6,063 nucleotides of DNA from an uncultured beta proteobacterium (GTDB taxonomy: Bacteria > Pseudomonadota > Gammaproteobacteria > Burkholderiales > Rhodocyclaceae): positions 1 to 6,063 of the forward strand of contig CAIYYE010000466.1 of the NCBI GenBank assembly GCA_903930395.1, read 5' to 3'. Below the pieces are notes generated by a model that was given only the letters and a program-made list of their open reading frames with translations, did not search any database and was not told the DNA's origin. Position 1 is the stretch's first letter, and each line of letters begins with the position of its first letter. Positions 1 to 5,890 of this stretch are shown here, piece after piece. The position numbers and the translations under genes were made by a program.

Positions 1-2259
1 CTCGCGCTCGCTCTCTTCTTCCTCAGCCAGTTCGGCCAATTGTTCAGTCAGGCGCTCCTTCTGCTCATTGTAGCGCTCGATGGCCTGGGCCAGCTTGAGC
101 ACTTCCATCTGCACGGCATGCACGCGCTGCTGGCGGTCGGCGACATATTGGCGGATCTCGCCCATCTCGGCCTGCTTGTCCTCGATCTGCTCGTCGACCA
201 TGAGCAGTTGCTCGCGGAGGGCTTCGGCCTGTTCCTCGGCCAGTGCAACGCCCTCGCCCAGCGTTTCGATTTCGCGCTGGCGTTCGAGCAGTCCATGCTC
301 GCCCTGATCCGGCGCGAAGAAGGTGATGCTGTGGCGGGTCAGCAGGTCGCCGCCTGGCGTCACGAGCAGGCCGCCATCGGACAGTTCGCCGCGCTGACCT
401 AACGCATCGGCCAGCGATTCAACGGTGCGCACCGATCCCAGCCAGTCGGCCAGTACGGCACGGATCGCCGGATCTTCGCTGCGCACGCGCGCTGCCAGTG
501 AGTTGGAAGCCATGCCGGCAGCGACCACAGCATTACCGGCCAGCACCAGCGCCAGACGGGCTTCCGGCCGGTCGTGCAACCAGGCGTCAAGCTTGGCCGG
601 ATCGTCGCAGGCGATGGCGCTCAGGCGCTCGCGCAGCACGGCTTCGACTGCTTCTTCCCAGCCGGCTTCGACGTGAATCTTCTGCCAGAGCGGCGGTGCG
701 TCTTCGAGATTGTGGCGGCGCAACCACTCCGGCAACTTGCCGCTCTGTTGCGTCCGCGCCTGCATCTGTTCGAGTGCAGCGCGGCGAGCCTGAGCAGCGG
801 CCAGCTCGCGTTCGATGCGTTGCAGTTCGGCCTGGGCTTCCTTGCGCCGGGCTTCAACCTGCGGCAACTCCTGCTGTAATTGCTGCAACTGATCCTGATC
901 GCCGGCCAGTTCCTCGCGCAGCAGGGCCAGTTCCTCTTCCTTTTCGGCGAGGTCAAGTTCGTCGGGCGGATTGATGCCGCCGGTTTCCTCGCGCAGCCGT
1001 TCGCGGCGCTGGATGAGGGCCTGCAGGGCGCGCTGGGCGTGCGCCTTGTTGGTCAGTTCGACTTCCAGCTTCTGCTCGCCGTTGGTCGTCCGCGTTTTCA
1101 GGCGCTGCAGTTCTTCCTGCGCCTGGGCGTGGTCTTCTTCAACCTGCGGCGCGATGTTCATCTGCTCGTGCAGGCGCACCTCGGCTTCCTCGACGCGCAG
1201 CTTGGTGATTTCCTGCAACTCTTCCCACTTGAGGCGATCTTCGGCCAGCTTTTCGGCCGTCTCGCTCCAGTGTTTCAACTCGTCTTCCAGCTGCGTCAGG
1301 CGGGCTTCCAGCTGGCTGCGCGATTCGCGGCGATGGCGGATTTCTGCTTCAAGGCGGGCGACTTCGGCATTGGCCGAATACATGTCGCTCTGCGCATTGT
1401 GCAGGGCGTCGCCAGCGGCGAAATGGGCCTCGCGGGTTTCCTCGGCACGCGCTTCGGTTTCACGCAGGGCGGCACTTTGCGCTTCCAGTTCGGTAACGGC
1501 GCGTTCGACATCGAGCGACAGGCGCTGGCGCTCCGCTTCGGCTTCGCGCTTCTTGAGCAACCACAAAACCTGCTGGCGCAAGACCAGCTGCTCGTTCAAG
1601 CCTTGATAGCGGCGCGCCACCTCGGCCTGTGCTTCGAGCTTTTCCATCTGGTTGCCGAGTTCGAGGCGGATATCCTCGACACGCAACAGGTTTTCGCGGG
1701 TGTCTTCCAGACGCCCGTTGGTTTCCTTGCGCCGCTCCTTGTAGCGGGTTACGCCGGCCGCTTCTTCGAGAAAGACGCGCAGATCGTCCGGACGCGCCTC
1801 GATGATGCGCGAGATCATGCCCTGACCGATAATGGCGTAGGCGCGCGGGCCGAGGCCGGTGCCAAGAAAGAGATCGGTAATATCCTTGCGCCGGACTTTG
1901 AGGTTGTTGATGAAGTAGTCCGACTGGCCTTGCCGGGTCAGTGTCCGCTTGACCGACAGTTCGGTGTATTGCGACCACTGGCCCAGCGCCCGGCCAAGCA
2001 GGTTCTCGAAAATGAGTTCGACTGAAGCGCGCGAGACCGGCTTGCGGTTCGACGAGCCGTTGAAGATGACGTCCATCATCGACTCGCCGCGCAGTTCCGA
2101 AGCTTTTGACTCGCCCAGCACCCAGCGCACGGCATCCATGATGTTGGATTTGCCGCAGCCATTGGGGCCGACCACGCCGACGAGCTGACCGGGCACGGCC
2201 ACGGAGGTCGGATCGACGAAGGATTTGAAGCCGGAGAGTTTGAGCTTGGTGAGACGCAT
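1..2259 (-). CDS. smc: Chromosome segregation protein SMC, N-terminal 753 residues (truncated by window edge)
   Basis: This is the SMC ATPase of the bacterial condensin, which compacts and segregates the chromosome together with ScpA and ScpB. The start is the ATG at 2259-2257, followed by MRLTKLKLSGFKSF, the typical SMC opening. The Walker A motif GPNGCGKS lies at residues 31-38 and the Q-loop (IIGQGMISRI) near residue 146. A long Glu/Arg/Gln-rich first coiled coil runs from about 168 to 505. The hinge domain spans roughly 515-645 and ends in a proteobacterial-style HSITFFAPD stretch. The second coiled coil begins after about 652 and is cut at the window edge. The C-terminal head, with the signature motif and Walker B, would lie to the left, so about 400 residues are missing. 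The reading frame is unbroken throughout. A weak GGAA ribosome site lies 6 bases upstream of the start. The call is very secure. Confidence 0.97.
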   Translation of the reverse strand, partial: MRLTKLKLSGFKSFVDPTSVAVPGQLVGVVGPNGCGKSNIMDAVRWVLGESKASELRGESMMDVIFNGSSNRKPVSRASVELIFENLLGRALGQWSQYTELSVKRTLTRQGQSDYFINNLKVRRKDITDLFLGTGLGPRAYAIIGQGMISRIIEARPDDLRVFLEEAAGVTRYKERRKETNGRLEDTRENLLRVEDIRLELGNQMEKLEAQAEVARRYQGLNEQLVLRQQVLWLLKKREAEAERQRLSLDVERAVTELEAQSAALRETEARAEETREAHFAAGDALHNAQSDMYSANAEVARLEAEIRHRRESRSQLEARLTQLEDELKHWSETAEKLAEDRLKWEELQEITKLRVEEAEVRLHEQMNIAPQVEEDHAQAQEELQRLKTRTTNGEQKLEVELTNKAHAQRALQALIQRRERLREETGGINPPDELDLAEKEEELALLREELAGDQDQLQQLQQELPQVEARRKEAQAELQRIERELAAAQARRAALEQMQARTQQSGKLPEWLRRHNLEDAPPLWQKIHVEAGWEEAVEAVLRERLSAIACDDPAKLDAWLHDRPEARLALVLAGNAVVAAGMASNSLAARVRSEDPAIRAVLADWLGSVRTVESLADALGQRGELSDGGLLVTPGGDLLTRHSITFFAPDQGEHGLLERQREIETLGEGVALAEEQAEALREQLLMVDEQIEDKQAEMGEIRQYVADRQQRVHAVQMEVLKLAQAIERYNEQKERLTEQLAELAEEEESERE

Positions 2260-2269
2260 GCCTGATTCC

Positions 2270-2299
2270 GGCGGGGTAAGCCCCCCGCCATGATGGGGG
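2270..2299. other. G/C-rich inverted repeats in the smc-guaD divergent region
   Basis: GGCGGGG at 2270-2276 is perfectly complementary to CCCCGCC at 2283-2289, giving a 7-bp stem with a 6-base loop. The same C run (2281-2286) can instead pair with GGGGG at 2295-2299. The two hairpins share the C run and exclude each other. On the minus strand the element lies in the short smc leader, starting about 10 bases before the ATG. No U tract follows, so it does not look like an intrinsic terminator. The pairings are seen directly; any regulatory role is inference. Confidence 0.45.
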
Positions 2300-2301
2300 T
2301 C

Positions 2302-2310
2302 GTATAATAC
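2302..2310. promoter_or_regulatory. Near-symmetric -10 element, possible bidirectional promoter for smc and guaD
   Basis: The plus strand carries a perfect TATAAT at 2303-2308, and the minus strand reads TATTAT over 2309-2304, within the near-palindrome GTATAATAC. It lies between the divergent smc and deaminase genes. The plus-strand box predicts a transcript start near 2315, about 40 bases before the deaminase ATG. The minus-strand box predicts a start near 2298, about 40 bases before the smc ATG. I see no convincing TTGACA-like -35 box at a 16-18 base spacing on either strand, so promoter strength or activator dependence is open. Confidence 0.55.
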
Positions 2311-2337
2311 CATCGACTATTTGATCGACCGGCCCTC

Positions 2338-2345
2338 AGGAAGGA
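2338..2345 (+). promoter_or_regulatory. Ribosome binding site that decides the deaminase start
   Basis: AGGAAGGA lies 8 bases upstream of the ATG at 2354. An in-frame TTG at 2321 would add 11 residues, but it has no Shine-Dalgarno sequence and lies only about 6 bases from the predicted transcript start. The ATG at 2354 is therefore the better start. Confidence 0.75.
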
Positions 2346-2353
2346 TCGCCCAG

Positions 2354-2827
2354 ATGAACCAGGATGACCTGTTTCTCGCCCGCACCATCGAACTGGCCCG
2401 GCAAGGCAGCGAAAGTGGCGCCGGCGGCCCGTTCGGCGCCGTCATCGTGCGCGACGGCAAGATCATCGCCGAAGGCTGGAACGGCGTCGTTGCCAGCCAC
2501 GACCCGACCGCCCACGCCGAAATCGCCGCCATCCGGACTGCCTGCGCCGGACAAAACCACTTTCACCTGACCGGCTGCACCCTCTACACCTCGAGCGAAC
2601 CCTGCCCGATGTGCCTGTCAGCCGCCTATTGGGCGCGCATCGAACGCATCGTCTTCGCCAACAGCCGGGCCGAAGCCTCGGCCATCGGCTTTTGCGACGA
2701 CGAGTTGTACAGCGAACTGAACTGCCACTTCTCGGCCCGCCGCATCGTCATGGAACACCACCCGCTGGCCGGGTCGCTCGAACCGCTGGAACGCTGGGCG
2801 GCCAATCCGGGTCGTATTTCCTATTGA
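2354..2827 (+). CDS. guaD: Guanine deaminase-type nucleobase deaminase (cytidine deaminase fold)
   Basis: This 157-aa cytosolic zinc enzyme most likely hydrolyses guanine to xanthine and ammonia in purine salvage or catabolism. The first zinc-site motif HAE places the zinc ligand H54 and the proton-shuttling E56. The second, PCPMC, supplies zinc ligands C84 and C87. The stretch GGPFGAVIV near residues 24-32, N43, and the late GFCDDELY segment with D115 match positions that hold the substrate in Bacillus subtilis GuaD. The length (157 against 156) and the terminal tyrosine also match, and the family forms domain-swapped dimers. It lacks the features of the tRNA adenosine deaminase TadA. Related betaproteobacterial enzymes can also act on triazines such as ammeline, so the substrate is likely but not proven. 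It starts from the ATG with a good ribosome site. A small unknown gene follows after 16 bases and is probably co-transcribed. Confidence 0.88.
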   Translation: MNQDDLFLARTIELARQGSESGAGGPFGAVIVRDGKIIAEGWNGVVASHDPTAHAEIAAIRTACAGQNHFHLTGCTLYTSSEPCPMCLSAAYWARIERIVFANSRAEASAIGFCDDELYSELNCHFSARRIVMEHHPLAGSLEPLERWAANPGRISY

Positions 2828-2843
2828 TTCGGTGGGCAGGATC

Positions 2844-3161
2844 ATGCACTCCAACACCATCCCGCAACGCGCTGAAACCCTGCAGGTGCTTCGCCTGATG
2901 GGTCCTTTCGAGCATATCCTGATGCTTAGCGGCGACGACGATGGTTACGGTTCCCGTTGGACACTCTCCGGACAGCAAGTCCAGCCCGCCATCGCGAGCT
3001 TCCTCATGGAATCCGGCTTTATCGCCGAAGTTGGCAAAACCGAATTCGGCGCTATCAAACTGAATTTGACAGAAAAAGGTCGCGAGTTCCGGGAAAAGGG
3101 TCTGGTATGGTGGGGAGAACTGAATTTTCTGGAAAAGCTTAAGATCAGGCTGTTTGGCTAA
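2844..3161 (+). CDS. Hypothetical small protein, winged-helix-like (105 aa)
   Basis: I do not recognise a named family. The protein is soluble, with no signal peptide or membrane segment. Residues from about 10 to 85 suggest a small helix-turn-helix or winged-helix fold. There is an N-terminal helical segment (AETLQVLRLM), a likely second or recognition helix (VQPAIASFLMESGFIAE), and then a strand turning into LTEKGREFREKG, which resembles the wing end of MarR/PadR-like domains. The C-terminus has a conserved-looking WW pair and a basic tail (LEKLKIRLFG). The start is ambiguous: ATG 2844 has a GGCAGG stretch very close upstream, while GTG 2832 would add four residues without a ribosome site. 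It follows the deaminase by 16 bases, so co-transcription is likely. A diverged 3' copy lies at 5758-5847. G+C falls in its second half compared with the deaminase. DNA binding is inference. Confidence 0.75.
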   Translation: MHSNTIPQRAETLQVLRLMGPFEHILMLSGDDDGYGSRWTLSGQQVQPAIASFLMESGFIAEVGKTEFGAIKLNLTEKGREFREKGLVWWGELNFLEKLKIRLFG

Positions 3162-3284
3162 TGTGGCTGGCTCAGCCCCAAGCCTAAGCTATCGAAAAAT
3201 CGGACTGGTTATGCTAGAAGTGGTCGCCAATGACTTGCAAAATGAAGTTTCGAAATTCACGGTCTAAGCCAATCACCAAGATCG
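3162..3284. other. Convergent intergenic gap, no clear terminator
   Basis: The gap separates the plus-strand small gene from the minus-strand kinase gene. It holds only weak pairings, such as GGCT with AGCC around 3165-3180 and CGA-AAAA-TCG near 3191-3200. No strong stem with a T tract is visible on either strand, which is unusual between converging genes. Nothing coding is apparent. Confidence 0.4.
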
Positions 3285-3902
3285 TTAGGGCAGCAATAGC
3301 CTGAAAACCGCCCCAGCACAATTTTCAAGTTCGATACGACCATGGCGCCCCTGAATAAGATGTTGCGCGGCAACCTGGCGGGCGATCGTCAAGCCTACGC
3401 CAGTACCGACTGATTTTTTCTCGACCATGCAATTTTCAGCGAGCCATTCCGCAGGAAAGCCATCGCCATCGTCGCGAATCTCGAAGCAGAGATATCCATC
3501 GCTTAGTTGCATCTTGATGCTGACCTTATGTCGAGCATGGCGCCACGCATTCATCAGCGCATCAAGCAAAACCAGTTGTATTAGCTGGTAGTCCATCTGC
3601 CATACCGGGTAAGGCATGCCAGCCAAGTCCGAGTGCAATTCGGTACTGGCCCCCAGTGGTGCAAGCTTCTTGATTTCTGATGCGAGTTCCTTGAAAAACT
3701 CATCGAGATCGACCTCCCCTGGAAAAACCTCAATGCTTTTCCGCCCTTGTCGAAACAGCGTCATGGCCAAGCCGAGCAAGGCGCCGATATGGTCAATTTC
3801 TGCAGCGGCATCGGGCTGCCCCTCCCGGCGCAGCCTGTCGATGACAGGCATCAAGCGATTGCGGGCGTTGTGAATGAGACTGGCAATCCGCAGGTCGATC
3901 AT
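3285..3902 (-). CDS. Sensorless histidine kinase core (HisKA-like plus HATPase_c), 205 aa
   Basis: This cytosolic protein is a bare two-component transmitter. Residues 5-55 resemble a DHp hairpin with H-box IHNARNRLMP, making H11 the probable phospho-site. The linker VDLDEFFKEL (about 64-73) is typical of the junction with the ATPase domain. The ATP-binding domain keeps its N box (LLDALMNAWRHA, N118), G1 box (DDGDG, 144-148) and G2 box (GTGVGL, 166-171), and ends in FRLLLP. There is no PAS, HAMP or membrane segment, so its input must come from elsewhere. The residue after the histidine is N12 where kinases usually carry Glu or Asp, while N15 occupies the position linked to phosphatase activity. 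Its ATG overlaps the stop of the response-regulator gene (ATGA), with GGAGA 7 bases upstream. A start 7 codons earlier at 3923 is possible but lies inside the upstream gene without a ribosome site. A phosphotransferase or phosphatase role is a real alternative. Confidence 0.88.
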   Translation of the reverse strand: MIDLRIASLIHNARNRLMPVIDRLRREGQPDAAAEIDHIGALLGLAMTLFRQGRKSIEVFPGEVDLDEFFKELASEIKKLAPLGASTELHSDLAGMPYPVWQMDYQLIQLVLLDALMNAWRHARHKVSIKMQLSDGYLCFEIRDDGDGFPAEWLAENCMVEKKSVGTGVGLTIARQVAAQHLIQGRHGRIELENCAGAVFRLLLP

Positions 3903-5602
3903 TCGCCGATCTCCATGGTGCATGCCTCGTCAAGCGAGGCGTGATCGTCAGCCGCAGGCTTCAAAATATCCGTTTCCCCGGTGAGTTTGACCAACAGGCG
4001 CTGTAAGGGGGGCAAGCGGGGATGATCCGCCTTGATCTTGGCCAGTTGTTGCAAGTGCTCGCGAGCGAGTGCCAAGTGTTGCCGTGGTCTGCTGTGCTGC
4101 GGCAGGCTCATCAAATTCTGCGGCGCATTGTGCTCTACCCATTTCAGGAGGGCCTGGACGTAGTTGGCTTGAATGGTGGCGTGGCTTAGCAGGCGTTTGG
4201 CAACCTTCTGCATGTCGTTTACTGCATCATCAAAATGGCCTGCCTTCATGTGCCGGGCCGCTTCGTTATTTGTCTTGGTCAGTTCGCGCAGTGATTCGTC
4301 GATGATCGAGGCGGCTTCCGCGCCAGCACCAGTACGCGCCATCACAGCCTTGGTTTGCAAGACAACTGCTGCATTTTCCTGCCAGTTTTCTGCGACATGT
4401 ATAAAAATTTCGTTGCCGCGCTTGACTTCTCCGCATCGATGGCAGGCTTCAGCCAGTTCAAGCTGGGCTTGCGGAGCCATTTGTTCGGTGAGGAGTTCAA
4501 GTGCGTCGCGTACCCGTTTTTTGGCATCGAAGCCGCGATTCGCGGCAACCAGGGTGATCGCTTCCGCAGCCATTTTTCGCACCATCAGTGGGCGACTTTC
4601 GGGGAAGTGCTGAGTAATGCTGTCCAAGACCTCCATCGCTTGATCGTGGCAGTTCATCTGTCGCAAGGCATTCGCTAAACCGAAAAAATCTTCTGTACTT
4701 CGCAGCAAGCCATGGCGATCGCGCTGGGTGACAATTTTCAGGAAGCGGCTGGCCTTTTCATGGTCACCGTTTTCCAGTGCCATCAGACCGAGGGCACGGC
4801 TACGACGGTTAGATGGAACAATGGCGTGCGCCTGTTCGAGAATTTCTTGTGCCCGAACGGTTTCGCCCCGATCCGATTCCAGCGAGGCCATTTCATCATA
4901 CGCAGCGACAAACTGCGGAAAACTGCTGAGGGTTGATTTCAGCTTTTCTTCAGCCAGTTCGGGGTAGCCCATTAACCGCAAAGTACGGGCTCGCCCAACC
5001 TCGGCCCAAGGGGTTGGGCGCCAGGCAATTATCTTGTCGTAGACGTTTGCAGCTTCCCCCCATTGTTCCTGGCGAATCAGGCAGTCTGCCTTGATCTTTA
5101 GGGCTTCGAGGGCAAAGCGGTCGCCTGCAACTACCAGCGCATTGCAAGCAGCAATGGCAGCGGCCAAATCTGGGGATGCCAAATCAAGAGCCCCATACAC
5201 CGCTTTCAGCGCCTTGCGCTTTTCCAGGACAAATTCGAGACGCTGTGCCAGCCCAGCTTGAGTAAACGGCTTCAGGAGATAGGCATCTGGTGCAAGCTCC
5301 ACGGCACTGGCGACGCTGCTATAAGATGCCTCGGCCGTAATCATGATAAAACCTGTGCGACGAGGAATGCGCTTTTCGGCTCGCAGGTATTCAAGAAGCT
5401 GCTGACCGTTGGTGCTTTCACCAAGGTCGTAATCGCAGAGCACGGCATCGTAAGGGTGCTTGTGTGCTGAGCTGAAGCGTTTCAGCGCCTGAACGACATT
5501 TCTTGACTGGTCGACGTGAAAACTGCCGATTAGCTGCAATTGGTGCTCAATGGCAATCGCGACGCCTTCATGATCTTCAATGATGAGTATTTTCTGCTTC
5601 AT
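3899..5602 (-). CDS. Response regulator with receiver domain and TPR repeats (567 aa)
   Basis: The N-terminal receiver domain (about 1-125) is complete. It has the acidic pair E9-D10, phospho-acceptor D57 in CDYDLG, T89 in MITAE, Y108, and K111-P112 in LLKPF. Residues from about 165 to 450 form a helical repeat region. Clear TPR-like units include ALKIKADCLIRQEQWGEAA, AYDEMASLESDRGETVRAQE and a unit around LANALRQMNCHDQAMEVLD. The last 100 residues are helical and basic, without a known output domain. There is no DNA-binding, GGDEF, EAL or methylesterase domain, so phosphorylation probably controls protein-protein binding through the TPR scaffold. It is the first gene of a two-gene operon with the sensorless kinase, which is its likely phosphodonor or phosphatase. 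GAGGAG lies 5 bases before the ATG, supporting this start. G+C is lower than in smc or the deaminase. The binding partner and the process controlled are unknown. Confidence 0.93.
   Translation of the reverse strand: MKQKILIIEDHEGVAIAIEHQLQLIGSFHVDQSRNVVQALKRFSSAHKHPYDAVLCDYDLGESTNGQQLLEYLRAEKRIPRRTGFIMITAEASYSSVASAVELAPDAYLLKPFTQAGLAQRLEFVLEKRKALKAVYGALDLASPDLAAAIAACNALVVAGDRFALEALKIKADCLIRQEQWGEAANVYDKIIAWRPTPWAEVGRARTLRLMGYPELAEEKLKSTLSSFPQFVAAYDEMASLESDRGETVRAQEILEQAHAIVPSNRRSRALGLMALENGDHEKASRFLKIVTQRDRHGLLRSTEDFFGLANALRQMNCHDQAMEVLDSITQHFPESRPLMVRKMAAEAITLVAANRGFDAKKRVRDALELLTEQMAPQAQLELAEACHRCGEVKRGNEIFIHVAENWQENAAVVLQTKAVMARTGAGAEAASIIDESLRELTKTNNEAARHMKAGHFDDAVNDMQKVAKRLLSHATIQANYVQALLKWVEHNAPQNLMSLPQHSRPRQHLALAREHLQQLAKIKADHPRLPPLQRLLVKLTGETDILKPAADDHASLDEACTMEIGE
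3910..3914 (-). promoter_or_regulatory. Ribosome binding site for the coupled kinase gene
   Basis: On the minus strand GGAGA lies 7 bases before the ATG at 3902, inside the last codons of the response-regulator gene. This supports the ATGA-overlap start over the upstream ATG at 3923, and implies translational coupling. Confidence 0.7.
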
Positions 5603-5607
5603 TGCAG

Positions 5608-5613
5608 CTCCTC
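5608..5613 (-). promoter_or_regulatory. Ribosome binding site for the receiver-TPR gene
   Basis: On the minus strand GAGGAG lies 5 bases before the ATG at 5602-5600. It is a strong match to the 16S rRNA tail and fixes the start of the response regulator at a residue fitting the usual receiver opening (MKQKILIIED). Confidence 0.8.
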
Positions 5614-5655
5614 GGCGATGCCTTACTCAGCCCAAAACAACAATATATAACCTCT

Positions 5656-5681
5656 AATATCAAATGTGGTTAATTTGTATT
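5656..5681. promoter_or_regulatory. AT-rich inverted repeat upstream of the signalling operon, possible operator
   Basis: CAAAT at 5661-5665 and ATTTG at 5673-5677 are perfect inverted arms around a 7-base spacer. The arms extend outward as AATAT and TATT with one base of slack. The line 5641-5700 holds only 16 G or C in 60 by hand count, against about 44 in 60 in flanking housekeeping genes. It lies about 55-80 bases upstream of the response-regulator ATG, where a promoter or activator site would be expected. A TATATT-like box (minus strand, about 5643-5648) is the best -10 candidate, but no good -35 accompanies it. Confidence 0.4.
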
Positions 5682-5703
5682 TAATGCGATACGAGTAAAG
5701 CTC

Positions 5704-5847
5704 AGCATCCTAACAGCGGGATGCTTAAAACGAAGATGCTCTCAACTTGTAAAGAGCGAAAAAGGCCGCGAATTTCGGGAACGCGGCATCCGCTGGTGGT
5801 CAGAATTGAGTACCCTGCAAAAATTCAAAATCATGGCGCTGGGCTAG
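5704..5847 (+). pseudogene. Start-less remnant of a paralogue of the 105-aa small protein
   Basis: In the frame ending at TAG 5845-5847, codons 5758-5844 read EKGREFRERG, then a WW pair, then LQKFKIMALG. Aligned without gaps to the last 29 residues of the protein at 2844-3161, I count 18 identities in 29. The 90-base blocks (3072-3161 and 5758-5847) share about 60 identical bases. Upstream in frame (from about 5704) the match decays. A loose ILTAGCL stretch may correspond to FLMESGFI, and the frame is closed by TAA at 5671. There is no in-frame ATG, GTG or TTG before the conserved part. It is therefore a 3' fragment, most likely dead. A frameshifted longer remnant within the AT-rich stretch cannot be excluded. 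Confidence 0.72.
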
Positions 5848-5856
5848 CTGCTTGCT

Positions 5857-5884
5857 CCTCGATCCTAAATCCTAAATCCTCGAT
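5857..5884 (+). repeat. Four-unit heptamer tandem repeat just before the symporter start
   Basis: Four 7-base units lie head to tail: CCTCGAT, CCTAAAT, CCTAAAT, CCTCGAT, ending 6 bases before the ATG at 5891. The two outer units are identical to each other, as are the two inner ones. The array occupies the place where a ribosome site should be, and no Shine-Dalgarno sequence is present. Heptamer arrays can change copy number by slippage, but any effect on translation here is inference. Confidence 0.7.
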
Positions 5885-5890
5885 CCAAAA

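Noticed and set aside
1460..1978. 172-codon minus-strand frame inside smc
   Set aside because: It overlaps smc in another frame on the same strand and reads as Arg/Pro/Ala-rich noise with no ribosome site or domain.
880..2025. Long 381-codon plus-strand open frame opposite smc
   Set aside because: It is antisense to a complete, well-recognised SMC reading frame. The translation is Leu/Phe/Ala/Gln-rich without motifs, as expected for the mirror frame of a high-G+C coiled-coil gene.
2281..2299. Possible intrinsic terminator between smc and the deaminase
   Set aside because: The genes diverge here, so no terminator is expected, and the G/C stems have no T tract.
2321..2353. TTG start adding 11 residues to the deaminase
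   Set aside because: It has no ribosome site and lies only about 6 bases after the predicted transcript start, whereas ATG 2354 has AGGAAGGA at ideal spacing and gives the usual family length.
3191..3201. CGA-AAAA-TCG hairpin as a terminator
   Set aside because: The stem is only three to four base pairs and no T run follows, so it is too weak to call.
3903..3923. Upstream ATG giving a 212-aa kinase
   Set aside because: The ATGA overlap at 3902 with GGAGA 7 bases upstream is a better start, and the extra seven residues lie inside the upstream gene and match nothing.
3616..4678. Several plus-strand open frames opposite the kinase and receiver-TPR genes
   Set aside because: They are shadows of well-supported minus-strand genes with receiver, TPR and ATPase motifs. 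They have no ribosome sites or recognisable domains.
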